A program made the position numbers and the translations under genes. The notes below the pieces were generated by a model that made no database searches, was not told the DNA's origin, and was given only the letters and a program-made list of their open reading frames with translations. A stretch of DNA of 52,123 nt from Candidatus Komeilibacteria bacterium CG11_big_fil_rev_8_21_14_0_20_36_20 (GTDB lineage Bacteria; Patescibacteriota; Patescibacteriia; UBA1558; GWA2-36-10). How positions within the stretch are numbered: the first letter of the stretch is position 1; every line of letters begins with the position of its first letter. The stretch spans positions 1 to 52,123 of the forward strand of contig PCWQ01000008.1 of the NCBI GenBank assembly GCA_002787405.1, read 5' to 3'. Of this stretch, positions 40,611 through 49,996 are shown piece after piece.

Positions 40611-41564
40611 TTAAGGGGTTAGCTCACTCCAAAGGCAGTTAGCGATTTGATTGTTGCAAGTGTAGCGGACTTTGCGAGTGGCTTTAGTAGTGCTAGCAGT
40701 TGCTTCAATATTGGAATTGCATTCTAGATCTTCGCCGCAACCTTCTGGATAGGGGGTGATGATTAAAGATGGATCATCAAAACTGAAACTCATGCCTGAT
40801 TCTATAGTATGCCGTTCAGTAAAATAAATCTCAACAATATTATCTCCGGCTGTCAGAAAGATGTCGCCAGTTTTAGTAAAAGCAGGATGAGTGCCGCTGT
40901 TATTAACAATCACTATACCTCCTACTAGCACCCAGGAGTCGTCATCAGAGGCCAGAGCATAGCTGTAATTATCATCAGCGGGAGCAGTGACTATGGCTCG
41001 CCAATGCATACCAAAATGGTAGTCATGATTAAAACCTTCCATGTCCTCCCATTCAGTGCCATCATAAGGGAACCACATGCTGGTTAAAAATTCCAAATTG
41101 GCGTCAATCTGCTCGTGAGTTTTATAGTTGTCGTCATACCAATCATGTTCAGTTGGAGTAGGCGTTGGTCCGGGATAAGGATTAACTTCCATATCCGGAT
41201 GATTAACAGAGTAGTTAAAATATTCAGACCACCAGCCGCTATCTGATGGATAATCGCACTGCTCCGGTTGGTCACAACTACCACCTTCTTCTTCTATAAA
41301 TTCGGTACTGACAGTTAATCCACCAACAACAATATCATTAAAAGTTAGGTTAGCGGGCTCTTTACGCAGCTGCATTAAAGCTTCTCCAGCACCTGCTTCA
41401 GCTGAATAAAAACTTTGTACAGAATCAGCGAATGATTCTAAACTTGCTTTATTGTTTAGGGCAATGATGGTTACGGAAAGGGAGATAGATAAAACACCGG
41501 CAGCCACAACAATTGCTCCAATAATGGCAGCTGCTCCTTTTTGTGTTTTTAGGGTCGTTTTCAT
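40611..41564 (-). CDS. PilX-like minor pilin with PA14/fibro-slime-like insert
   Basis: GAAAIIGAIVVAAGVLSISLSVTIIALN...FYSAEAGAGEALMQLR plus WRAIVTAPADDNYSYALASDDDSWVLVGGIVIVNNSGTHPAF...DNIVEIYFTERHTIESGMSFSF. Confidence 0.72.
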   Translation of the reverse strand: MKTTLKTQKGAAAIIGAIVVAAGVLSISLSVTIIALNNKASLESFADSVQSFYSAEAGAGEALMQLRKEPANLTFNDIVVGGLTVSTEFIEEEGGSCDQPEQCDYPSDSGWWSEYFNYSVNHPDMEVNPYPGPTPTPTEHDWYDDNYKTHEQIDANLEFLTSMWFPYDGTEWEDMEGFNHDYHFGMHWRAIVTAPADDNYSYALASDDDSWVLVGGIVIVNNSGTHPAFTKTGDIFLTAGDNIVEIYFTERHTIESGMSFSFDDPSLIITPYPEGCGEDLECNSNIEATASTTKATRKVRYTCNNQIANCLWSELTP

Positions 41565-41568
41565 AGGT

Positions 41569-42120
41569 TTAGCGGACGCTGATAAAAGTGTTTAGATTTT
41601 GTTGTTTATAGCCATAAATATCTTCTGGCTGGCCGATAGTTAAGATAAGGTTTAGGTTTATACCTTGATTGTCATTACCATAATTGTCCGAAATTGGTGT
41701 TAAAACTAAGTCAGAGATTCGGGTCAGATTAGTGTTAAGAATAATCGGATCCGCCGTTGATTGTTCAGGGAATCCTTCTCCCAGGTCGTGAGTTTCGCGA
41801 TAAACCAGATTATCTGATTCGACAGTTAAGCTGAAGCGCGTAGAAGTTGAAGAATAAAAAAGCACTTGTTCTAGGGCCGGATTGGCATCTTCAATATTGT
41901 CAACATTATGAATACGGTTGCTGACAAAATTTAAAATAAAGCGAGTGTCATGTTGGACCAAATCAGAAACCTTGAGTCGTCTTTTAACATTAAAACTGTT
42001 TGTTACTAGACTACTGATGACCAACAATAACATGCTGGTAATAAAAAGATAAACCAGTATTTCAATCAAGCTGAAACCAGTTTTATTCTTGGTGATTGAT
42101 ATTTTTTTGCTGATTATCAT
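41569..42120 (-). CDS. PilW/GspJ-like minor pilin
   Basis: KTG^FSLIEILVYLFITSMLLLVISSLV. Confidence 0.83.
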   Translation of the reverse strand: MIISKKISITKNKTGFSLIEILVYLFITSMLLLVISSLVTNSFNVKRRLKVSDLVQHDTRFILNFVSNRIHNVDNIEDANPALEQVLFYSSTSTRFSLTVESDNLVYRETHDLGEGFPEQSTADPIILNTNLTRISDLVLTPISDNYGNDNQGINLNLILTIGQPEDIYGYKQQNLNTFISVR

Positions 42121-44018
42121 GGGTAAATGGAATAACTAATAGTTACTTCTTCTAAGATCGGTACTTGGATATCGGCGCTACTGCTTAAAAATAATTTATA
42201 ACGCAGATATCTTTTATTTAGATGACTAGTGTAATTAATAAATTCTTTAGCGGCTATAGTATAATAAGTGGAGCTACTACCGTCTGGTCCGATAAAATTC
42301 CAAGGACCAGCTTGATTGTCACTAGTGGCTATTTGAAAACGAATATCGGTATTAAGTGGCTCGGAGCCAGTCCAACTAATCCAGTTATAGGCAATGGTTT
42401 CATGGCCAGTATCAAAAGTAGAGGATTCCAAAATGCCGCTGGAAGCATAGCCGCAGTCATCAACTTCTGTGGAGATAATGAAAAATTCATTTTGATTACT
42501 AGAAGTAGCGGCATAAATAACTGAACAATTAGCTGACATACCTAAGATATGTCCATTTAAATCAAAACCAGATACTTTATTAATCGTGGCCGGGTAGCTG
42601 ACGTCAATCACTACTAATTCTTCATTAAGAAAATTAGTACCGAGTAAAGCATAAGGTCCGACAATAGCAAAAGAGTAAATCATCTCTCCAGTTTCATAGG
42701 AGCCGATAAAAACCGGATCGGTTGGGTCTGAAATTTCAAAAATAAAGAATTCTGGCCCGGAACCGTTGTTTTGAGTGGAAATATAAGCCCGGGTGCCGCG
42801 GACATAGACGTCGGTGCCCTTCAGGGAGCCGGGCAGATTATATTCACCGATTGGTTGCAAATTCGCTGGATTGGTGACATCAATAATCTGCAATTCTTTA
42901 TCACTATCTTCAGTGGCAATATAGATATTATTTTCTGATAAAAACAATTCTTTAGCATCATCATCGACATCAATAGTATCCAGGAATTGAGGAGAAGTTG
43001 GCTGAACAATACTAAAAGAATATAGGTCATCATCTTGGATGATATAAAGTTCATTTTCATTAACTACTATATCTTGAGCATTATTATTACTAGGTAGATT
43101 ATAAGCAGCAGTGATAAAAGGATGATGGCTGTCTGACACATCGACGACTTGTAGTTCACTATTGTCTTTTTTGGTAGATAAATATGCGTACTGATTTTCT
43201 ACCACTACAGAAGTAACCCCGCTACCGATATTGAGCGAAGACAGTTGAAAAGGATGATAGATATCGTTGACATCTAAAATGTAAAATTCTGAACCATCAG
43301 AGTTATTCTCGGTGACCAAATAGGCCAGGCCATTTAATTCATAGACATCATTGTCATCAAAGTTACCAGGTGTGTCAAAGACACCAGTGGTAGTGGCTTG
43401 GTTCCAATCCAAAAAACCGGACAAAAGAGTGGTAATTCCAGGAACACTAATATCAATCCCAGAATCTTTAGTATAAAAACGTGTTTCATCAGCCCAGTTG
43501 TCTTGTCCGGCTCCACCAACCCAGTTAGTCTGTACCCAGCGATTGGCTTCCCAGCGGTAGAGATAAGTCTCCAGCTCTTCTGTTTGTAATTTACCGACTT
43601 GATTTGTCCACTCCAATCGGGCGGTTATTTTTTTGGTATCAGGGTCAAAAAATCCCATTTCCATTATTGGTCCGTAGACCGTTCCATTAGTGGAGTTGGC
43701 TCTATAGACATTATCAATGACAATGGTGCGGGTGAATTTGCCGTTAATCAAGTCACTACCGGCTATTAAATTCCAAACATTTCCTTGAATTGTTGGATAA
43801 TAATCTCCGGCAGCTAAATCATTCCAATTTATTAATTTTATTGCTTCCATTGCTTCGCTGGCGTAGAGGAGAGCTTGGGTACGCTCTTCGTTTAGTTTTC
43901 CTAATTTACTGTTAAAGGCAGTTAAACCAAAAATAAGAACAATAATGACGCTCATGAATGAGATGGCCACTAGTAATTCTACCAAAGAAAAGCCCGGTTG
44001 ATTATTTTTTGTCTTCAT
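42117..44018 (-). CDS. Giant minor pilin with LVIVD-type beta-propeller
   Basis: NQPG^FSLVELLVAISFMSVIIVLIFG prepilin; repeated LQVVDVSDSHHPF, LQIIDVTNPANLQPIG, LVVIDVSYPATI. Confidence 0.85.
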   Translation of the reverse strand: MKTKNNQPGFSLVELLVAISFMSVIIVLIFGLTAFNSKLGKLNEERTQALLYASEAMEAIKLINWNDLAAGDYYPTIQGNVWNLIAGSDLINGKFTRTIVIDNVYRANSTNGTVYGPIMEMGFFDPDTKKITARLEWTNQVGKLQTEELETYLYRWEANRWVQTNWVGGAGQDNWADETRFYTKDSGIDISVPGITTLLSGFLDWNQATTTGVFDTPGNFDDNDVYELNGLAYLVTENNSDGSEFYILDVNDIYHPFQLSSLNIGSGVTSVVVENQYAYLSTKKDNSELQVVDVSDSHHPFITAAYNLPSNNNAQDIVVNENELYIIQDDDLYSFSIVQPTSPQFLDTIDVDDDAKELFLSENNIYIATEDSDKELQIIDVTNPANLQPIGEYNLPGSLKGTDVYVRGTRAYISTQNNGSGPEFFIFEISDPTDPVFIGSYETGEMIYSFAIVGPYALLGTNFLNEELVVIDVSYPATINKVSGFDLNGHILGMSANCSVIYAATSSNQNEFFIISTEVDDCGYASSGILESSTFDTGHETIAYNWISWTGSEPLNTDIRFQIATSDNQAGPWNFIGPDGSSSTYYTIAAKEFINYTSHLNKRYLRYKLFLSSSADIQVPILEEVTISYSIYP

Positions 44019-44020
44019 AA

Positions 44021-44491
44021 TTAATAAATTTGCCCGGAGGGGTCTACTATAATGGTTTTAGTGATATTATGGTCGCTGACGGTCATTAAAGTAATAGTGC
44101 CGGTATTGGCAGTTTGTCCGGTGAATTTAGAGAAAATGACATTAGAGCCAAAACCACCAGTGCCGTCAGCAAAGGTTGAAGTAGGATGCAAAATTTCTGT
44201 TCCTTTCAACACCCATAATATATTGTGGGGGTCATTTTCATTGTAAGAGTAACCTTGAAACATCATATAGCGGTCATTGTCTAGATGAATTCCCCAAACA
44301 TTATTGTCAGCCGCAGCAGTAGCTAATTGTTGGGCTCTGGCTAAAGCGCTATTTAATTCATCTAAGTTGTTGTTCAACTGTACTTGTTGTTGCCAGCGGT
44401 GGTAAGAAACAGCGCTTAAAGTAGCAATAATGCCAGCGATAAATAAAACAAGTATAATTTCTAAAATAGTTAGTCCAAGTTGATTTTTCAT
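44021..44491 (-). CDS. GspH-like pilin
   Basis: MKNQLG^LTILEIILVLFIAGIIATLSAVSY. Confidence 0.8.
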   Translation of the reverse strand: MKNQLGLTILEIILVLFIAGIIATLSAVSYHRWQQQVQLNNNLDELNSALARAQQLATAAADNNVWGIHLDNDRYMMFQGYSYNENDPHNILWVLKGTEILHPTSTFADGTGGFGSNVIFSKFTGQTANTGTITLMTVSDHNITKTIIVDPSGQIY

Positions 44492-44619
44492 CCCGTTAGA
44501 AATTATCGCTCAGTCATTCGACCCTGAACGGAAGGTCGACCACCCTGTCTGGTAGTACAACGAATTAAATAAATTTTTGTTTTGTTCTCCCGATAGATTC
44601 TGTAAATTTCTAACGGGAT
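44490..44619. repeat. 15-bp perfect inverted repeat flanking 100 bp between pilC2 and the first pilin
   Basis: ATCCCGTTAGAAATT (44490-44504) and AATTTCTAACGGGAT (44605-44619). Confidence 0.9.
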
Positions 44620-44623
44620 TCAT

Positions 44624-45862
44624 TTAATTAGCGAAGGTAAGGGTTAATTCATACATTGGTCCTAAAACTGACAGAGCTATAAAACCAACGGCTACGCCTA
44701 CAGCAATTAACAGCACTGGCTCAAGGATAGTCGATAGATTGGCTAAGACATTATTAACCCGTTCTTCATAATATTTAGATATTTTTTTTAAGATATCTTC
44801 TAATTCGCCGGTTTTTTCTCCTACTTGGCATAACTGAATAGCTAGGGAAGGGAAGAGATGAGGGCGTTCACTCATGGCTGTATCTAAAGATAATCCTCTT
44901 TCCAGTTCTTTAGTCATAGCTAGAGTTTCTCTCCTGTATTTTAAATTATTTAATGTTTTTGAGGTCACTTCTAGCGATTTTATAATATCCAAACCTGAGG
45001 CGAGGAGAGAGTTTAAATTTCCGGCAAAACGGGTGAGAGCTAAATCGCCAGCAATGCGACCAATGAAGGGTATTTTTAAAATAAAAAAATGTAGCCATAA
45101 TTTTGGCTTGGGCAATTTAAATATAATTTTGAATAATATTATTACAGCAATCAAGCCACCTAAAACATACCAATAGTAACTTTGTAAAAATTCATTTAGA
45201 AATTGAACTGCCACTAAAACAAAAGGTAGCTTAACTTTTGCGTCTTGGAAGATTGTGATTAGTTGGGGAAAGACAAATAAAGCTAAAAGCAAACTGACAG
45301 CCACTAAGGCAATTAAGACAATTATTGGGTACATTAAGGCGCCAATAACTTTACTGCGTAGTTTTTTTTGTGATTTTAGATTGTCAGCTAGACGTCGGAG
45401 AGAGTCTGGCAGCATACCAGTGTGTTCGCCAACTTCTACCGTAGCAATCATTATGTCGGAAAAAATTTCAGGATATTTTTTCATACCTTTAGACAAAGCT
45501 TGCCCATTTTCTACATGGTTTTCCAGATACAATAGGATCTCTTTGAGATATCTATTCTTTGTTTCCTTGCTTAATGTTCGCAGAGCGGGGGCTAAAGGCA
45601 AACCCGCTTTAAGCATAGTAGATAGATTATCAACAAACATCATCTTGTTAGTCAGAGTGATTCTAGACAAGATTAGTTTACTTTTTTTATATTTTTTAAT
45701 GGGACTGATGTCTACTTTTTCTTTTTGTTTTGGGAGAGTCGGAGAAGCTGTCTGATTATGACTATCTTGGTAGTCTATGTTTTTATATTTCTTCGGCTTT
45801 TTATTTTCCGAAAGTTGATCAGTATCATCAATCTCGTTGTGTTTATGATCCAGATACTTCAT
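44624..45862 (-). CDS. pilC: Type IV pilus inner-membrane protein PilC (second copy)
   Basis: FVDNLSTMLKAGLPLAPALRTL, VEVGEHTGMLPDSLRRLA, GEKTGELEDILKKISKYYEERV. Confidence 0.94.
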   Translation of the reverse strand: MKYLDHKHNEIDDTDQLSENKKPKKYKNIDYQDSHNQTASPTLPKQKEKVDISPIKKYKKSKLILSRITLTNKMMFVDNLSTMLKAGLPLAPALRTLSKETKNRYLKEILLYLENHVENGQALSKGMKKYPEIFSDIMIATVEVGEHTGMLPDSLRRLADNLKSQKKLRSKVIGALMYPIIVLIALVAVSLLLALFVFPQLITIFQDAKVKLPFVLVAVQFLNEFLQSYYWYVLGGLIAVIILFKIIFKLPKPKLWLHFFILKIPFIGRIAGDLALTRFAGNLNSLLASGLDIIKSLEVTSKTLNNLKYRRETLAMTKELERGLSLDTAMSERPHLFPSLAIQLCQVGEKTGELEDILKKISKYYEERVNNVLANLSTILEPVLLIAVGVAVGFIALSVLGPMYELTLTFAN

Positions 45863-45891
45863 TGTTTGATTTTTGTTTTAATTAACTTATT

Positions 45892-47622
45892 TTATTCGCG
45901 TTTAATGCTCAATACCTCTTCAATTGTGGTGATTCCGGTTAGGGATTTTTGCATACCATCTTCAAAGATGTTGATCATTCCTTGTGCCATAGCCATTTTT
46001 TCTATTTCATTAGAAGGAGAGTTTTTAATAATACAGTTTTGAATAACCTCGCTGTTTTCTAGGATTTCCATAACTGCCACTCGACCTTTGTAGCCAGAGC
46101 CGTTGCATCGTTCGCATCCTTTACCATGATAAAAAGTAAGGTCGGCGAATGAAGTAGAGTTATCTTCAATAATTTTTAGTTTTTTAAAACGATGAAACAT
46201 TTGTTCTAAATTAAATTCTTTGCCCAGAACGTGCAGTTCATTAGCCGAAAGTTTAAAACTCTGGATACAATCTTGGCAGATTTTCCGGAGTAGACGTTGG
46301 GCCACTACGACATTGAGGGTAGAGGCCACTAAATATGGTTCAACGCCCATATCCAAAAGTCGTGGTGGCACTCCGGCGGCGTTGTTGGTATGGAGAGTAG
46401 AAAGGACCAAGTGTCCAGTTAGTCCGGCTCGGACGGAAATAGCCGCAGTTTCTTTATCTCGGATTTCTCCTACCATGATAATATCAGGGTCTTGTCTTAG
46501 GAGGGCTCTTAAGCCATTAGCAAAATCATAACCAGCTTTAATATTGACCTGAGTTTGATTAACGCGGTTGATACCATATTCAAGTGGGTCTTCAATAGTG
46601 CAAATATTAGTACCTTCTGTGTTTAAAATATTGATTAAAGCATAGAGGGTGGTAGTTTTACCGGAACCGGTCGGTCCGCAGACCAAAATCATACCAAACG
46701 GTTTTTTTAACTGTTTTTTCATTAGTTTTATATTCTGTTCAGAGAGTCCAATATCGCCCAGAGTAAAATCCTGGGCTTCGTCCGTCATCAATCTCATTTC
46801 CACTTTTTCACCATAAAAAGCAGGAATAACTGACACTCTAATTGATTCTTCTTCTTCATCTAGTTTAAAAGAAAAGCGTCCGTCTTGCGGCACCCGATGC
46901 TCATCGGTTCTCAAGTTGGATAAAATTTTGATGCGAGCTACCATAGCATTATGGACAGACAAAGGCATCTCCACTTTATCATGCAGTTCTCCGTCAACAC
47001 GGAAACGGACTACCACTGCGTCGGAGAGGGCTTCAATATGAATATCTGACGCCCGTTCAAATAGAGCGGCTTCTAAAATAGCGTCAATAATTCTAATAAT
47101 CGGCAGCTCCATTTTATTTGGCGTATCTGGAGATTGAGGGATTTTAGTTTCCAGAATTTTTTTGATTTCTTCCTTAATATTTTTTTGGTAAAGACGCGAG
47201 GCAGAGCGGAATCCTTTATAATTAGTGATATAGATATCAATTTTTTTCTTAGTGGCCTGCTTGATCATCTCCAGACTTTCTTTATTAGTCGGATTGACAA
47301 AAGCTACTTTTAATTTTCTACCTTCCAATGCAAAGGGTATAGCTTTGGCGGCACGAATTGTTTTTTCATCCAACTCTTCCAAAATTTCCGGTTTTAGTTT
47401 TTGTTTACGCAGATTAATGTAGGGTATTTTTAACTCATCTCCGATTAATTCATATAAATACCGCTCATTCAAAAAACCCCGTTCAATCAGTACGTCTTCT
47501 ATGCCGCGTCGCCGGCGGTTAGCATTTTTTTTCATCTGATGCCAGTCAATTTCGCTGACGATTTTATTTTTTAACAAAATTTCCTTTAATTTTTCAGGGG
47601 GGATTGGTAAAAATGATGCCAT
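45892..47622 (-). CDS. pilB: Type IV pilus extension ATPase PilB (second copy)
   Basis: GPTGSGKTTTLYALINIL, TIEDPLEYGI, DPDIIMVGEIRDKETA, CQDC...CERC. Confidence 0.95.
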   Translation of the reverse strand: MASFLPIPPEKLKEILLKNKIVSEIDWHQMKKNANRRRRGIEDVLIERGFLNERYLYELIGDELKIPYINLRKQKLKPEILEELDEKTIRAAKAIPFALEGRKLKVAFVNPTNKESLEMIKQATKKKIDIYITNYKGFRSASRLYQKNIKEEIKKILETKIPQSPDTPNKMELPIIRIIDAILEAALFERASDIHIEALSDAVVVRFRVDGELHDKVEMPLSVHNAMVARIKILSNLRTDEHRVPQDGRFSFKLDEEEESIRVSVIPAFYGEKVEMRLMTDEAQDFTLGDIGLSEQNIKLMKKQLKKPFGMILVCGPTGSGKTTTLYALINILNTEGTNICTIEDPLEYGINRVNQTQVNIKAGYDFANGLRALLRQDPDIIMVGEIRDKETAAISVRAGLTGHLVLSTLHTNNAAGVPPRLLDMGVEPYLVASTLNVVVAQRLLRKICQDCIQSFKLSANELHVLGKEFNLEQMFHRFKKLKIIEDNSTSFADLTFYHGKGCERCNGSGYKGRVAVMEILENSEVIQNCIIKNSPSNEIEKMAMAQGMINIFEDGMQKSLTGITTIEEVLSIKRE

Positions 47623-47749
47623 AAATTAATAGATTAATAACGATTCTAATAATTGAATTATAACAAAAATAGGCTAATAACACAAAATTAAAAACCGATT
47701 ATTGATTTTTTTGGTTAAAAATGAGATAATAGGGGGCGACTATTGAAAA

Positions 47750-48414
47750 ATGAAAGAGTTTATGAAATCAGTACCAAAATTTTCCCATCAAGTTCCCATT
47801 CCTAAGCTTAAAAGATCATTTGATATATTATTTTCCTTAACAATTATTCTCATTACTTTGCCTTTATCAATTTTGATTTTAACCTTGATTGTCATTGGGC
47901 ATATTTTGACAGGCAATTTTTTGCGCCCTTGTTTTATGGAGAAACGAGGATCTCCCAGGGGCAACCTTTTAATTTCAGAAAATTCAACGTTTTCAAGCCA
48001 GAAGTCATTGCTGAATTGAAAAAAGAAAAAAAATTTATTCACACCAAGGTTTTGGAGCATGATCATCATAGTTTGACTTTTTTAGGACGGGTTTTGCAAA
48101 AAATCTACTTAGACGAACTGCCGCAATTTTTTAATATTTTAAAAGGGGACTTAAGTGTAGTTGGCCCTCGGCCGGTTAATTTAGAGGTTTATCAAAAGGG
48201 CTTACAGAGAGGATTGACCACCAAAAAAGTTATTAAAGCCGGTTTGACTGGTAGCTTTCAGTCTCAAAAAGGATCAACCAAGAAGACCGACGCCGAACTT
48301 GACGCTGAATATGTAAGTTATTGTTTGAAAAATCCGACTTGGAAAATAGTCATTTTTGATATTAAAATTATTTTTCGCACAGTTTTTGTCATCTTTAGAG
48401 CCCAAGGAATATGA
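47750..48414 (+). pseudogene. Sugar transferase (WcaJ/PF02397-like) split by a -1 frame change
   Basis: Frame 1 [30 protein letters not shown] then frame 2 [24 protein letters not shown]...[23 protein letters not shown]; junction at T6G, 47917-47923. Confidence 0.75.
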
Positions 48415-48809
48415 TTACTAAAAAACAAAAAATTCAATTACTATATTTTTTATTAACTGTTATTTGGGGAGGGTTCATTTTTTATCTATCTTCTATTCCT
48501 GATTTACAGAGTGGCCTGTTAAATTGGCAGGATTTAATTTTAAGAAAACTAGCTCACGCCACAGTCTTCTTTATTTTAACTTATCTGATTATTAGCAGTT
48601 TATCCAGCCATCAGCGGCCTTATTTATTTTTTGCTATTGTTGTTTCTATTTCTTATGCGGTTATTGACGAGTTGCATCAGGTTGGTGTCTTAAATCGTTC
48701 TGGTAACCCTTATGATGTTTTAATTGATTCTTTTGGCGTTTTTTGGGGAATGTTAGTTTATAAATATCGGCATCAAAAAATAACCCGCTTTTTGGACGAT
48801 AATGATTAG
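48411..48809 (+). CDS. VanZ family protein
   Basis: [32 protein letters not shown]. Confidence 0.85.
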   Translation: MITKKQKIQLLYFLLTVIWGGFIFYLSSIPDLQSGLLNWQDLILRKLAHATVFFILTYLIISSLSSHQRPYLFFAIVVSISYAVIDELHQVGVLNRSGNPYDVLIDSFGVFWGMLVYKYRHQKITRFLDDND

Positions 48810-48838
48810 GGGTTATTTTTGGTAAATCGTTTGTGAAT

Positions 48839-49183
48839 TTATTTCAAATTTTTGGTGATATTCTCAAAAACTTTTGGCTGTTGTTCAGCTATCTGAGACA
48901 ATACTTTGCGATCAAGTTCGCAATTATTTTTTTTCAGAAGATAGATAAATGTAGAATATTTATATCCCAAAATTCTTAAAGCAGCATTAAGTTTGGTTTG
49001 CCATAAACGGCGGTTGACTCTCTTTTTTTTGCGTCGATCACGTAAAGAGTGTTGGCCAGCATGAAGAATAGCTTCTTTGGCTTGTTTAATTTTATTTTTG
49101 CGACCCCATTTGTATCCTTTGGTTTGCTGAAGAATATTTTTTCTTCTTTTTACATGAGCGACGCCTCTTTTGACTCTTGGCAT
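48839..49183 (-). CDS. rplT: 50S ribosomal protein L20
   Basis: MPRVKRGVAHVKRRKNILQQTKGYKWGRKN. Confidence 0.98.
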   Translation of the reverse strand: MPRVKRGVAHVKRRKNILQQTKGYKWGRKNKIKQAKEAILHAGQHSLRDRRKKKRVNRRLWQTKLNAALRILGYKYSTFIYLLKKNNCELDRKVLSQIAEQQPKVFENITKNLK

Positions 49184-49263
49184 ATTTTTTGCTTATAGAT
49201 TATCGCTTATGGCGTATAGTTTTTAGTTGAGAACTATTCTATAGGCCATATGCTATTGGCTAA

Positions 49264-49458
49264 TTATAAATAAGGTAAAAGTTTTTTGACGTTTTTAACA
49301 TTGACCGGCGAAAGTTTTTTATCACGGCGTTTGTTTTTGGTAACCTTGCCTGATTCTCTAGCGTTAAAGTGATCCTGTCCGCCTTGGCGAATCATGATTT
49401 TTTTTCCTTTAGTTACCCTGACTCTTTTTTTCAGTAATTTCTTAGTTTTCAGCTTCAT
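49264..49458 (-). CDS. rpmI: 50S ribosomal protein L35
   Basis: MKLKTKKLLKKRVRVTKGKKIMIRQGGQDHFN in infC-rpmI-rplT order. Confidence 0.93.
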   Translation of the reverse strand: MKLKTKKLLKKRVRVTKGKKIMIRQGGQDHFNARESGKVTKNKRRDKKLSPVNVKNVKKLLPYL

Positions 49459-49462
49459 ATAG

Positions 49463-49996
49463 TTAATTATTTTTAGTTATAATTGTAGTAATAAGGCTAC
49501 CTTGCTGGCTCAGTGGTTTATCCACTTTATAATTTTCTCCTAAATCTTGGATAAATTGGTGCATTAATTCTTTAGCGCGGTCTTTAAAAGCTCTTTCTCG
49601 ACCTCTTAGTCTTAATTCTATTTTTACTTTATGTCCTTGTTCTAAAAATTTGCAGACTTGTTTTTGTTTAACTGATAAATCGTGTTGGCCAATTTTGAAA
49701 GACAAGCGGACGCCTTTGATTTCAACTTTTTTACTTTTTTTCTGTTGACTGCGGTTTTGTTGATATTGAAATTTGCCATAATCCATAATTCGGCAGACGG
49801 GAGGATCGGCTATTGGCGAAACTTCAACCAAATCAAGACCAGCTTTAGTAGCTAGGTCCATTGCTTCTTGAATTGTCAATACACCTAATTGTTGGCCTTC
49901 TTCATTAATAACATTAACCTTCGGAGACCTAATCCAATTGTTAATACGGTATTTTTTCCCAACTATTTTGGGTTTATAGCGTCTGTTGTTTCTAAT
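49463..49996 (-). CDS. infC: Translation initiation factor IF-3, probable ATT start
   Basis: ORF-track TTG start truncates the N-terminus; the upstream frame reads ATT-RNNRRYKPKIVGKKYRINNWIRSPKVNVINEEGQQLGVLTIQEAM. Confidence 0.9.
   Translation of the reverse strand: MRNNRRYKPKIVGKKYRINNWIRSPKVNVINEEGQQLGVLTIQEAMDLATKAGLDLVEVSPIADPPVCRIMDYGKFQYQQNRSQQKKSKKVEIKGVRLSFKIGQHDLSVKQKQVCKFLEQGHKVKIELRLRGRERAFKDRAKELMHQFIQDLGENYKVDKPLSQQGSLITTIITKNN

Noticed and set aside
45255-45755. 166-aa plus-strand ORF opposite pilC2
   Set aside because: Antisense of a well-supported gene; no domain or initiation signal.
47788-48069. 93-aa minus-strand ORF opposite the broken sugar transferase
   Set aside because: The sense-strand domains explain the sequence better; likely shadow ORF.
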